55,533 nucleotides of DNA from Alistipes sp. (GTDB taxonomy: Bacteria; Bacteroidota; Bacteroidia; Bacteroidales; Rikenellaceae). Below the pieces are notes generated by a model. That model was given only the letters and a program-made list of their open reading frames with translations, searched no databases and was not told where the DNA came from. The translations under genes and the position numbers were made by a program. Shown here piece by piece: positions 31,931 to 39,904 of this stretch; positions within the stretch are counted from its first letter, which is position 1, and each line of letters starts with the position of its first letter. The stretch lies in NCBI GenBank assembly GCA_017631275.1, contig JAGBTQ010000030.1, forward strand, positions 1-55,533, written 5' to 3'.

Positions 31931-31957
31931 AGCCCCTGCCCACCTCAATCAGCAAGA

Positions 31958-32087
31958 TAAATTTCTCGTCAGAAGTACCAAGATTTAACAACAGGTCGAA
32001 ATTGCACTGGAAGGGGGTGTACTTAAGCGTACATCTCCTTTCAGGGCAATGAGCCTGGGGGCGAAGATTGGTGCTTATCACGAGAAA
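31958..32087 (+). repeat. GTAC-palindrome element, copy E
   Basis: Arms TAAATTTCTCGTCAGAAG and CTTATCACGAGAAA; this arm variant (CTCG instead of TTGT) is fully self-consistent. The inner stem is like copy B, tip GTAC-TTAAGC-GTAC. Copy F follows directly. Confidence 0.8.
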
Positions 32088-32218
32088 GAAATTTCTTGTC
32101 AGAAGGGTTGCAGATGTGGCCTTGACATGAAAAAGCCACCGATGGGTAGTACTTGATGTACGTCCCATTGGTGGCTTTGATTGAAAGGTCGCAGATGCGC
32201 CCTTATCACGAGAAATTA
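32088..32218 (+). repeat. GTAC-palindrome element, copy F
   Basis: Arms AATTTCTTGTCAGAAGGG and CCCTTATCACGAGAAATT. The inner stem AAAGCCACCGATGGG (32132-32146) pairs with 32164-32178 with one G-T pair; tip GTAC-TTGAT-GTAC. AGAT stands opposite AGAT in the outer stem, allowing tandem G-A pairs, as in copies C and D. The rnc frame ends inside the right arm (TGA at 32206-32208). Confidence 0.85.
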
Positions 32219-32988
32219 AGACGATCGATGCGATCTAGAAGCTCAGCACTCGCCTCATCATTAAGCTGCGGCTTCTGCGACTGCGACACCGAGTAGGCGG
32301 CATTCTGCTCAGCAGCCTTCTTCGAGTCGCCCGAGCCATAGCCTACTGCCATGCCGTCGATATATACCGTCGAGACAAAACCCTGATGTAAGCCCGAATT
32401 GTCGCCCGTAGTGCGAAACTCGATAGTGTAGTGGTTCTTCTGGCACCACTCTATGAGTCGGCTCTTGAAGTCGGTCTCCGACTTAAGCACCTCGTCGATA
32501 GATAGGTAGCGACCGTATATGTCGTTAATAAGCAGGCGGTTGGCAAAGTCGTAACCCTGGTCGAGGTAGATGGCACCCATCATCGCCTCAAAGGCATCGC
32601 CATAGATATGCTTCTGTGTTGTATTGTTGGCAGCGTGAGAGATAACGTGCTTGTCGAGACCCACCTGCGAGGCTATGCGGTTGAGCGACTGGCGCGACAC
32701 AATCTTCGAGCGAAGCTGTGTCATGAAGCCCTCGTCACGATCGGGAAACTCGATAAATAGGTAGTCGGAGGTTATGCTCTCGATTACGGCATCGCCCAAA
32801 AACTCGAGGCGCTCGTTGTTAATGTGGCTGCCATCCTCCAGCTCCACAGATGCCGACTTATGGATAAGGGCGAGTTTGTAGAGCTCAATGTTGTTAGGAA
32901 TAAAGCCAAACATATCGTCGATAGCAGCATAGAACTCTCTATCCTTGCCATAGCGACGACGTATGGGACGTAGCAAAAAATCGAACAT
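32206..32988 (-). CDS. rnc: Ribonuclease III
   Basis: 260 residues. It cuts double-stranded RNA, including rRNA precursors. The catalytic signature NERLEFLGDAVIE is at residues 58-70, the second acidic cluster is in DAFEAMMGAIYLD, and a double-stranded RNA-binding domain (DFKSRLIEWCQ... KAAEQNAAYSV) fills the C-terminal third. The last codons (LNFS, then TGA) are encoded by the arm of palindromic copy F, so the C-terminus was probably altered by that element. It follows acpP, from which it is separated by a terminator-like hairpin. Confidence 0.96.
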   Translation of the reverse strand: MFDFLLRPIRRRYGKDREFYAAIDDMFGFIPNNIELYKLALIHKSASVELEDGSHINNERLEFLGDAVIESITSDYLFIEFPDRDEGFMTQLRSKIVSRQSLNRIASQVGLDKHVISHAANNTTQKHIYGDAFEAMMGAIYLDQGYDFANRLLINDIYGRYLSIDEVLKSETDFKSRLIEWCQKNHYTIEFRTTGDNSGLHQGFVSTVYIDGMAVGYGSGDSKKAAEQNAAYSVSQSQKPQLNDEASAELLDRIDRLNFS

Positions 32989-33022
32989 TGCCGTAGTTAA
33001 TTCTATCCGTTAAGAATAAAGA

Positions 33023-33059
33023 ATGGACTAAACCAAGGGAGAACCTTGGCATAGTCCAT
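33023..33059 (-). terminator. Terminator after acpP
   Basis: ATGGACTA (33023-33030) pairs with TAGTCCAT (33052-33059) and CCAAGG (33033-33038) with CCTTGG (33044-33049) in one hairpin. There is only a weak T tail, so part of the transcription may continue into rnc. Confidence 0.6.
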
Positions 33060-33134
33060 ACACATGTAATTCTAAATCTTAAATAGTGTGCTCACTCAAA
33101 CTAATGAGCGTAACACTCGTAAAATTATACTATA

Positions 33135-33368
33135 TTACTTGTGAGACTCGATGTAGCTGATAGCGTCGCCTACAGTCTGAATCTTCTCAGCATCTGCATC
33201 TGGAATCTGAAGATCGAAAGCCTTCTCGAACTCCATGATGAGCTCTACCTGATCCAAAGAGTCTGCACCAAGGTGTGCTGTGAAGCTAGCCTCTGCAACA
33301 ACCTCAGTCTCCTTAACGCCCAACTTGTCAACGATAATCTCGACAACCTTTGACTGAATTTCTGACAT
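33135..33368 (-). CDS. acpP: Acyl carrier protein
   Basis: 77 residues, acidic. It carries growing fatty acids on 4'-phosphopantetheine attached to S37 of the [10 protein letters not shown] motif. The size and helices fit standard ACP. A -7 motif lies at 33447-33454. fabF usually follows acpP in bacteria, but here rnc does. Confidence 0.96.
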   Translation of the reverse strand: MSEIQSKVVEIIVDKLGVKETEVVAEASFTAHLGADSLDQVELIMEFEKAFDLQIPDADAEKIQTVGDAISYIESHK

Positions 33369-33446
33369 AATAAATAAGTTTTAGTTAAACATTATAGTAG
33401 TAAAATTTATGCTACTGTAATAGGTCTTTTTTTTACTAAGACGATG

Positions 33447-33474
33447 CAAAAATAACACTTTTTTATTATCTTTG
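33447..33474. promoter_or_regulatory. Divergent -7 motifs for acpP and pepE
   Basis: CAAAAATA (33447-33454) is TATTTTTG toward acpP; TATCTTTG (33467-33474) points toward pepE. Leaders would be about 70 and 65 bases. Confidence 0.6.
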
Positions 33475-33545
33475 ACATTATTTCGCAAAAAAATTATCAA
33501 CAGTTTGTCGTAAAATACCGTTAAACAACTAATATTTAAGCAATT

Positions 33546-34259
33546 ATGAATCTTTTGTTAATTTCCAATTCTACGAATGCAGGTGAGGCCTACTTGAAGT
33601 ATCCTATTGCTGAAATCGCAAAGACTCTCGAGGGCGTAACCGAGGTGGTTTTTATCCCCTACGCTGCCATCACATTCTCTTATGACGAGTATGAGCGTAA
33701 GGTTCAGGAGCGCTTCAACGAGATAGGTATCAAGGTGCGCTCGGTGCACCACGCACTCAACAAGCGTAACTTCGTGCGCCATGCACAGGCTATCGTCATC
33801 GGCGGTGGTAACACCTTTGCACTTCTTAAGAAGATGCAGGAGGAGGATTTGTTGGACATGATCTTCCGCAGAGTGAAGGCTGGCGTGCCTTATATCGGCT
33901 GGTCAGCAGGTAGCAACGTGACATGCCCTACTATCTGCACCACTAACGACATGCCTATTGTGCAGCCTAAGTCGTTCCGTGCTATTGGCCTTGTACCATT
34001 CCAGATCAACCCTCACTACCTCGACGCTAACCCTGAGGGTCACGCTGGCGAGACACGTGAGCAGCGTATCAACGAGTATATCGAGGCTAACCGCAGCCGC
34101 TATGTTGTAGGCTTGCGCGAGGGTTGTATGCTTCGCATCGACGACAATGGCATCGAGCTTATCGGCTCACGCCCAATGCGCATCTTCAAGAAGGGCATCG
34201 AGACCTACGAGGTGCAGCCAGGCGACAACATCGAGTTCCTTCTCAACCGCCAGAAGTAG
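33546..34259 (+). CDS. pepE: Dipeptidase E (peptidase S51)
   Basis: 237 residues. PepE hydrolyses dipeptides with N-terminal Asp. The nucleophile S120 is in GWSAGSNV, at the same number as in the E. coli enzyme; the catalytic His is in FQINPHYLD and IVIGGGNTFALL is the family's substrate loop. No signal peptide, so cytoplasmic. yraN starts on its last base. Confidence 0.93.
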   Translation: MNLLLISNSTNAGEAYLKYPIAEIAKTLEGVTEVVFIPYAAITFSYDEYERKVQERFNEIGIKVRSVHHALNKRNFVRHAQAIVIGGGNTFALLKKMQEEDLLDMIFRRVKAGVPYIGWSAGSNVTCPTICTTNDMPIVQPKSFRAIGLVPFQINPHYLDANPEGHAGETREQRINEYIEANRSRYVVGLREGCMLRIDDNGIELIGSRPMRIFKKGIETYEVQPGDNIEFLLNRQK

Positions 34260-34612
34260 TGAGCCTTACTGCCGAGATTGGCGCTCGTGGCGAGGATATT
34301 GCTACGGAGTGGCTGCGCGAGAGAGGATACTATATCGTGGAGCGCAACTGGAGAGTTGGGCACTACGAGATGGATATTATTGCCGAGCACTACGACACCT
34401 TGCACTTTGTGGAGGTGAAGACACGTCGAAGGGGTGGTTGGCAGTCGGCATACGACAGCATCGACGAGCAGAAGACTCGTTCGCTGCGTCGCGCCGCCAT
34501 GGCATACCGCTCGATGCACCGCATAAGGCACAACATTCAGTTTGACCTTATTGCCATCACGGTTGATAGTGACAATTCGACATCGTTGGAGTATGTCGAG
34601 AACATAATTTAA
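34259..34612 (+). CDS. YraN family endonuclease-like protein
   Basis: 117 residues from a GTG at 34259 that shares a base with the pepE stop (TAGTG). The frame is open further up to 34124 but that part is a shadow of pepE, and the first downstream ATG is inside the conserved domain. IGARGEDIATEWLRERGYYI, VERNWR, EMDIIAEHYDTLHFVEVKTR are the UPF0102/YraN signatures with the restriction-endonuclease-like E, D and ExK residues. The biological role is not established. Translation is coupled to pepE. Confidence 0.88.
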   Translation: MSLTAEIGARGEDIATEWLRERGYYIVERNWRVGHYEMDIIAEHYDTLHFVEVKTRRRGGWQSAYDSIDEQKTRSLRRAAMAYRSMHRIRHNIQFDLIAITVDSDNSTSLEYVENII

Positions 34613-34616
34613 GCCG

Positions 34617-34647
34617 AATGAGGGTGACCTAAGTGGTCACCCTCATT
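34617..34647. terminator. Bidirectional terminator, 13-bp stem
   Basis: AATGAGGGTGACC and GGTCACCCTCATT are perfectly complementary around TAAGT-like loop bases. It separates the converging yraN and BACON-like lipoprotein genes. Confidence 0.8.
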
Positions 34648-34651
34648 TAAG

Positions 34652-35248
34652 TTATAGCTCAACACCTATTTCGATGTTCTCGATATTGTCAATTTGTTCG
34701 ATTTTGAAGCCCGTAGCGCCGCGCATATCGAACAAGGTCTTATGTTCCGAGCCGCTAAAGCTGTGCGTCGCACCCTCAGCGTAGCTCTGCTCAGCACCAT
34801 CGCCCCAACTGATATTTCCCGTAACAACCTTGCCTCGCCATGTGGGCGACACAAGCTTAGTGTTAGTGTGGTCGAGTTGTAGGGTCATACGCTCGGGCAT
34901 AGCTCCCTGCACAACAGTGACTATCTGTTGCGCCTCGCCAGCAAGAATGAGGATATAGGCAACACGCTCCTCTTTGGTAGTATTCTCCTCAACTGCGAAG
35001 CGTGCAGTATAGCTCTTCATGCCCTTGCTGCGACTACCCTCCTCGGGCTTTATCCACTCGGCACTTATATCAAAGCTATACTCAGCATTAGTGTCGAACT
35101 TTAGCTCTAAGGTCTGCGCCTCGTAGCTAAGTTCAAAGCTCTTCTTAGCCGACTCCACCCTATCGGGCTCGGGCTCGGGCGCTGGCACGGGCTTATGACA
35201 GCCAACAACAAGCAGAAGTGCGGAGATGATATATAGATACTTTTTCAT
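34652..35248 (-). CDS. BACON-like lipoprotein coupled to the C10 protease
   Basis: 198 residues. Lipobox ALLLVVGC, then a Pro/Glu spacer (PVPAPEPEPDRVE). Residues 35-115 look like a BACON-type beta-sandwich (FELSYEAQTLELKFDTNAEY, ILAGEAQQIVTVVQG). The C-terminal 75 residues (KLVSPTWRGKVVTGNISWGD and following) are of unknown fold. The start overlaps the stop of the C10 protease gene (TAATG), so both are made together. Its job may be inhibitor, chaperone or surface partner of that protease; this is inference. Confidence 0.7.
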   Translation of the reverse strand: MKKYLYIISALLLVVGCHKPVPAPEPEPDRVESAKKSFELSYEAQTLELKFDTNAEYSFDISAEWIKPEEGSRSKGMKSYTARFAVEENTTKEERVAYILILAGEAQQIVTVVQGAMPERMTLQLDHTNTKLVSPTWRGKVVTGNISWGDGAEQSYAEGATHSFSGSEHKTLFDMRGATGFKIEQIDNIENIEIGVEL

Positions 35249-36987
35249 TATTCGTGCGGCTTAATGGTGAATGTAAATGTTCGTTCCTCGACATTGTCGC
35301 GCACGAGGAGCACGGTGTACGTAGAGCCTGGGGCGAGGCGCGCGGTGTTGATAGTCATCTTGCCACGCACAATCTCGACACCATCTTCAATGTAGCTACC
35401 ACCACAGTAGAGTGCCGACTTAACATCGTCGTCGTAGTCAACGACGATTATCTGCGATAGCTTGTCGTAGTCGAACGAGGTTGTTGCGCCAATAGGAGCA
35501 TAGCGCATGACGATATCCCATGTAGCACCCTCGGTGTAGGGGTACATCACAAACCACTCATCGGAGCCCGCCGCCGAGTAGAAGACACGTAGGCGGTCGC
35601 CCTCCTCGACACTATCGGTGAGCTTGCAGCGAAGACGTTCAACATAGCCATAGTATTGCGGTGGTACGCTAAAGTCCTTAGCCTCCGACACCCACTCTTT
35701 GCGTCTGCCCTCCTTATCGCAGTGCGCAACACGCACACTACCACTAAACTCGATAGACGAGACATTAGAGATAAGAATGCTATTTATGTCGAACTCTGCG
35801 CCCTTCGTAAACTCCACATCACCAAGCTCGATACCCGTAGAGTACAACGTGAGCCAATTATCGACAGCATCACCACGCAGAGGCTCGAAATTTAGAAGCG
35901 CATACTGACCATAGTCGAACTCATACTCCCCAAGTATAAGTGCATCGAGCGTAAAGAAACCATCATAGACGCCACCCCAGCCCCAATTTACGTGATAGTA
36001 GTTGTTGTCGTCGATGCCATCGAGCACAAAGGCGTGACCTGAGTAGTCGGCCATAAATCCGCTATACCACACGGGATTGCCCGCCTCGATCTCACGACGA
36101 AGCATATCGTTCCAATAGCTGTCACTATAGTTCTGACGCATAAATATATTGCTGGCAGGGCTATAGCCATAGTTGCGATACAAGGCATCGGTGCTTGGGT
36201 TAGCACCTGTGCCAAGGGCAGCATAGTCCGCCATGAACGAATGGCCAAGGTCTGCCATAAGCGTTGCTACGGCCTGAGCCTCAACATCGTTATACTCGCC
36301 CTCAACATATGTTTCGAGCATGTTATCCCAGTCGTAGGCGTGGTTTAGGTCACGCTCAGGAACGTAGATGCTCTTAGTTATTGTTGTATATGCCGTAGTT
36401 GTGCCCACAGCACGCTCTGGCCAGCGATGGTGCTTCATGATGATTGCTACAGCCGTCTGTGTACAGCCCGTGAGCGACAAGGCACCATCGTCCATGGGGC
36501 ACTCGAGGTTGTAGGGCTCTGTCTGACTCCAACGAGCAGTATTTAGCATCGTGGCATTCTGCGGAGCATACTCCTCGCTCCAACGGCGCACAACACTTGG
36601 GCGAGGCACTAAGCCATGCTCACGAGCATACCTAACCGAGCTATCTACATACTTTAGCCACGCCTCGAAACATGGGGGCAGTGCTCCCGATTCGGGCGCA
36701 GGATAGCTAAGCGAGTAAGCCAAGACGGGGGGCAGCACATCGTCGCCCGCAACGATAACAAATCCTCGCATGTCGCTCTTAGCAAAGACATAGAACGAGG
36801 GAGCTTCATTAGCACGTGTGGAGCCTAGGCGCGAGCTATCCCACACAAGGCTAACAGCGCCATAGCGTGTAGCATTGTCAGAGAGTAGCCTCTGAGCAAC
36901 CATCGAAGCACGCTCGGGCGTAACCTCGTGCGCCGAAAGAGTGCCACACACCACAATGGCTACTAAAAATAGGAATAAGCGTTTCAT
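35248..36987 (-). CDS. Secreted C10-family cysteine protease (streptopain-like)
   Basis: 579 residues. The signal peptide (MKRLFLFLVAIVVCGTLSA) is followed by a SpeB-type propeptide (HEVTPERASMVAQRLL, FVIVAGDDVLPPVLAYS). The papain-like domain has nucleophile C175 in SLTGCTQTAVAIIMKHHRWP and H318 in GHAFVLDGIDDNNYYHVNWG, the classical C10 spacing. About 220 C-terminal residues of beta-rich sequence follow. By family it is made as a zymogen that cleaves itself and digests proteins outside the cell. It precedes, and is coupled to, a small lipoprotein. Confidence 0.92.
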   Translation of the reverse strand: MKRLFLFLVAIVVCGTLSAHEVTPERASMVAQRLLSDNATRYGAVSLVWDSSRLGSTRANEAPSFYVFAKSDMRGFVIVAGDDVLPPVLAYSLSYPAPESGALPPCFEAWLKYVDSSVRYAREHGLVPRPSVVRRWSEEYAPQNATMLNTARWSQTEPYNLECPMDDGALSLTGCTQTAVAIIMKHHRWPERAVGTTTAYTTITKSIYVPERDLNHAYDWDNMLETYVEGEYNDVEAQAVATLMADLGHSFMADYAALGTGANPSTDALYRNYGYSPASNIFMRQNYSDSYWNDMLRREIEAGNPVWYSGFMADYSGHAFVLDGIDDNNYYHVNWGWGGVYDGFFTLDALILGEYEFDYGQYALLNFEPLRGDAVDNWLTLYSTGIELGDVEFTKGAEFDINSILISNVSSIEFSGSVRVAHCDKEGRRKEWVSEAKDFSVPPQYYGYVERLRCKLTDSVEEGDRLRVFYSAAGSDEWFVMYPYTEGATWDIVMRYAPIGATTSFDYDKLSQIIVVDYDDDVKSALYCGGSYIEDGVEIVRGKMTINTARLAPGSTYTVLLVRDNVEERTFTFTIKPHE

Positions 36988-37002
36988 AACTATTTACAAT
37001 AA

Positions 37003-37031
37003 GGGGCTATCCAAACATGTTGGACAACCCC
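37003..37031 (-). terminator. Hairpin between lipocalin-like gene B and the C10 protease
   Basis: GGGG (37003-37006) and TCCAA pair with TTGGA and CCCC (37028-37031) with a short internal loop. No strong T tail, so it may only weaken readthrough. Confidence 0.45.
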
Positions 37032-37089
37032 AATATTTAAGCTATTCTTTGATTTGCTTGAAAAGGTCTCCAAGCACAACATCGTATTA

Positions 37090-37533
37090 TTAGAAGATTG
37101 GCTTAGCCTCAGATGCGCGAGTAGTAGTAGCCTCGTCCTTAACCGCCTGAGGGATAGTGCACTTCTCATACACACTTACGATGCTTGTATCCTCCTGGCT
37201 CTGCAATATTAGCTTGCCACCCTCGAACAAAAACTTGTAGCCACATGCCCAATTTGAGCCATCGGCATAAGAGCCTGTAAGAATCTCGTCGCTCACGCTA
37301 TATGTGCCTGTGAAGTGCTCATAGAACAATGTATATACCTGCTGATAGATATTAAAGCCTTTGTTGTTAAACTCAACATATACATCGAACTCAGGAGCCT
37401 CGCCATTCCACTCTACCATATGCCACTCGCCCACAAGCGCAGATGCATCGCCTGGCTGAGGCTCATTAGTATTTGGCTCGCAGCCAACAAGGGAAAAAAG
37501 CGCAACTAGGAAGATTGCAAAAAACTTTTTCAT
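37090..37533 (-). CDS. Lipocalin-like lipoprotein B, partner of S8 protease B
   Basis: 147 residues from the ATG at 37533, chosen because MKKFFAIFLVALFSLVGC is a lipoprotein signal; the frame is open to 37575. The pattern GEWHMVEWNG, FEHFTGTYSV-like strands and KLILQSQED suggests a small lipocalin-like beta-barrel. It is a paralogue of the gene at 39905: both share VYxxFxxxxFxxxQQxYTL, GTYSxSxxxLTGxYxD and the end CTIPxxVxxEA. Each lies just after an S8 protease gene. Function unknown. Confidence 0.72.
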   Translation of the reverse strand: MKKFFAIFLVALFSLVGCEPNTNEPQPGDASALVGEWHMVEWNGEAPEFDVYVEFNNKGFNIYQQVYTLFYEHFTGTYSVSDEILTGSYADGSNWACGYKFLFEGGKLILQSQEDTSIVSVYEKCTIPQAVKDEATTTRASEAKPIF

Positions 37534-37565
37534 ATATCGAAACTTTTTTAGCGTTACACAATCAA

Positions 37566-39557
37566 TTACAACCAACCACCAGGGTTAAGTGGTGAGCCTG
37601 TGCCCTCATCAACCTTCACACCTGGGCGAACGATAAGAGCAAACTCCTGCTGAGCCTCCATACCACCAGTAATCTGACCACCACCAACGGTGTTACCACC
37701 AGCAACATACTTCAACGTAACGAGTGCTGAGCCTGGCTTAGTACATGTCATAATGAGCTTGCTACCCATAAACTTGCAGTCAGTAATACCGAGCTTCTCG
37801 ACAACCTCCTCAGAGATATCGCTCTTAAGCATCTTAATCTGGCTGTTGCCATCGCCGATGTAGTTGGCAATGTCGATAATCACACTCTGGTTAAGAGGCA
37901 CTGGGATACATGTTGTGCCACGCACAGCCATCAACACTCGGTAAGCGTCGATAAGACCTGTACCCATCTTGTTAGTGTAGGTTGAGAGGTTGATTACGCC
38001 ACCACCATAGTTTACCTTAGTGCCAGAGAAGGTACCAAAGCCTGTAACTGACGACACGATGATATCCTTAAGCTCAGGGAGTGTCATCACAATGCCATTA
38101 TCGGCAGCATACGAGATTGCCAATGCTGCGATACCCGACACATGTGGACATGCCATTGATGTACCCTGCATACGAGCATACTTGTTACCAGGGAGTGTAG
38201 AAACAACACAACCATAATCAACAGTGTAGTTGTTACGCACGAAGTACTCGCCACCAGGAGCCGATACGTTACAGCCACGGTCGAAGCAAGTGTAGTATGT
38301 AGGATTACCATCTGGAGCGATAGCCGACACAGCGATAAGCTTGTTCCATGCAGCAGGATAGCCCGCTACAGCCTTACCGTCGTTACCAGCGGCAAAGATG
38401 ATGATACCGCCCTCAAGATTAGGGTGATTCTGAGTCTCCATGAAATAGCGGAATGCCTCAACCTCGACAGATGTCTGTCCGGTCTCGAAACTTTTATCGT
38501 TCGATACAGCGCCCGCCTCGAAGCCCCATGAGTTCTGCAATACGCAAGCACCACGGTCAGTAGCATACTCAATAGCCTCAGCTGTAGCAGTAGTACTTGC
38601 GGCAGTTGCACCCGAGATAATCTGGCAAGAGATCAAACGTACACCATCGCCATTGCCCGAGCCACCAGCAACACCTGCACCACCCTTGCCATTGTTGTTA
38701 ACAGCAGCAACAGTACCTGCAACGTGAGTACCGTGACCAGAGTCGCCTGTACGTGTCCATGTGATAGCACCTCTGTTCACGAAGTTGTAGCCATAGATAT
38801 CATCAACATAGCCATTCTCGTCGTCATCAACGCCTGGCTGGCCATTGCGCTCAGCCTCGTTTACAAGCATATTTGCATTGAGATCCTCGTGCTCATAGCA
38901 AACACCCTCATCAACGACTGCCACGATAACATCAGGACGACCTGTTGTGAGCTCCCAAGCATCGAAGAGGTTGACATCAGCACCAGCCTTAGCATTTGGG
39001 AAATCAACAGTACCGTCGTTGTTGTAGTGCCACTGCTCGACGAGCAATGGGTCGTTGAAAGGAAGCTCTGCAGCACGTGTAGCGGCATAAGAGTCGATCT
39101 CTACAGGCTGCGATTTAGGAGCGACAACACGCTTTGCAAACTGCACACGCTCAACAACGTTAAGCTCAGCAAGAGTCTTTGCTGCAACATCGAGGTCAGC
39201 ATCCTCAGAGATAGATACTGCATACCAGCGGTGCATGCCACGCTCACGCTTACGCTCAGCATTCACCTTGAGGTTGAACACTGGCTTGAGGTTCTCAGCG
39301 CCAATCTCCATAAGCACCTCGTCGAACGCCGTTACGCCAGAGCGTGTAGCCACCTCAGCACCCTCAAGCTGCTCGGCAGTAGCCTCGTCAACATAGATGA
39401 TAAGCTCGCCCTTAACAGCATCGTTCGAGGTGTTCACAAACTTCTTAAGCATTGCGGCATCAACAATTGCTGACTCTGAACCATCAACATTGTCGGTAGC
39501 ACACGACACTGCAAAGATTCCTGCCAAAGCAAGAATAAAGAGTTTTGTTCTATTCAT
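37566..39557 (-). CDS. Subtilisin-like (S8) serine protease lipoprotein B
   Basis: 663 residues from the ATG at 39557; the longer frame to 39620 would begin after the promoter, and MNRTKLFILALAGIFAVSC is a lipobox signal. A prodomain of about 140 residues (KGELIIYVDEATAEQLEG) precedes the peptidase domain with Asp in VIVAVVDEGVCYEHEDL, His in GDSGHGTHVAGTVAAV and Ser in MQGTSMACPHVSGIAALA. About 130 C-terminal residues follow, ending PGGWL, with no type IX secretion tail. It acts at the cell surface or in the periplasm. Paralogue of the protease at 40409. Confidence 0.92.
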   Translation of the reverse strand: MNRTKLFILALAGIFAVSCATDNVDGSESAIVDAAMLKKFVNTSNDAVKGELIIYVDEATAEQLEGAEVATRSGVTAFDEVLMEIGAENLKPVFNLKVNAERKRERGMHRWYAVSISEDADLDVAAKTLAELNVVERVQFAKRVVAPKSQPVEIDSYAATRAAELPFNDPLLVEQWHYNNDGTVDFPNAKAGADVNLFDAWELTTGRPDVIVAVVDEGVCYEHEDLNANMLVNEAERNGQPGVDDDENGYVDDIYGYNFVNRGAITWTRTGDSGHGTHVAGTVAAVNNNGKGGAGVAGGSGNGDGVRLISCQIISGATAASTTATAEAIEYATDRGACVLQNSWGFEAGAVSNDKSFETGQTSVEVEAFRYFMETQNHPNLEGGIIIFAAGNDGKAVAGYPAAWNKLIAVSAIAPDGNPTYYTCFDRGCNVSAPGGEYFVRNNYTVDYGCVVSTLPGNKYARMQGTSMACPHVSGIAALAISYAADNGIVMTLPELKDIIVSSVTGFGTFSGTKVNYGGGVINLSTYTNKMGTGLIDAYRVLMAVRGTTCIPVPLNQSVIIDIANYIGDGNSQIKMLKSDISEEVVEKLGITDCKFMGSKLIMTCTKPGSALVTLKYVAGGNTVGGGQITGGMEAQQEFALIVRPGVKVDEGTGSPLNPGGWL

Positions 39558-39634
39558 AGTAGTTTTAATTAAATATTGTTCTTTGTAGTAAGCCTTTTCA
39601 TGAGGCTGCGAATTTAGCACACCCTCTCAAGGTG

Positions 39635-39642
39635 CAAAAATA
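39635..39642 (-). promoter_or_regulatory. -7 promoter motif for S8 protease B
   Basis: TATTTTTG on the minus strand. The flanking CTCTCAAGGTGCAAAAATA is nearly the same as CTCTCAAGATGCAAAGATA upstream of protease A, so promoter and gene were duplicated together. Confidence 0.6.
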
Positions 39643-39711
39643 GTATAATTTTTTGAAACATAGCGCCCCGCTCCACTTTTTTACGTAGTAAAACATAGAT
39701 ATACAAAAAAA

Positions 39712-39738
39712 ACGATGGTGGATATTGCCCACCATCGT
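39712..39738. terminator. Terminator downstream of lipocalin-like gene A
   Basis: ACGATGGTGG (39712-39721) pairs perfectly with CCACCATCGT (39729-39738); T runs flank both sides (seven T on the minus strand), so it can stop transcription in both directions. Confidence 0.85.
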
Positions 39739-39784
39739 CTTTTTTATAATGTTTGCTAAATAGTTAGCCCAACGTTTTTAATGG

Positions 39785-39903
39785 AAGTTGTATAACAAGA
39801 GCTAATTTTAGGCACGCGCAGACTCGAAAACCGCAGTTTACTAAAGCGTAAATGAGGATTTTCGAGGCAAGCGTAACGACAAAGTAGCCTTGTTAGACGA
39901 CTT
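39785..39903 (+). repeat. Long palindrome H after the lipocalin-like gene A
   Basis: About 119 bases. AAGTTGTATAACAAG at the left pairs with CTTGTTAGACGACTT at the right; GCTA pairs with TAGC, CTCGAAAACC with GGATTTTCGAG, and GTTTAC with GTAAAT at the tip. It ends one base before the TAG stop of the minus-strand gene. It is not related in sequence to the GTAC elements but has the same size and placement. No coding frame. Confidence 0.75.
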
Positions 39904-39904
39904 A

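Noticed and set aside
34124-34258. N-terminal extension of the YraN protein
   Set aside because: The extra 45 residues are pepE read in another frame; the GTG at 34259 matches the family N-terminus.
38724-39473. 249-residue plus-strand open frame opposite S8 protease B
   Set aside because: It is an antisense shadow of a well-supported protease gene, with Ile/Val/Leu/Cys-rich composition, no start signal and no recognisable family. The same holds for 2297-2761, 5275-5754, 15311-15784, 18537-19034, 19825-20241 and 49111-49521.
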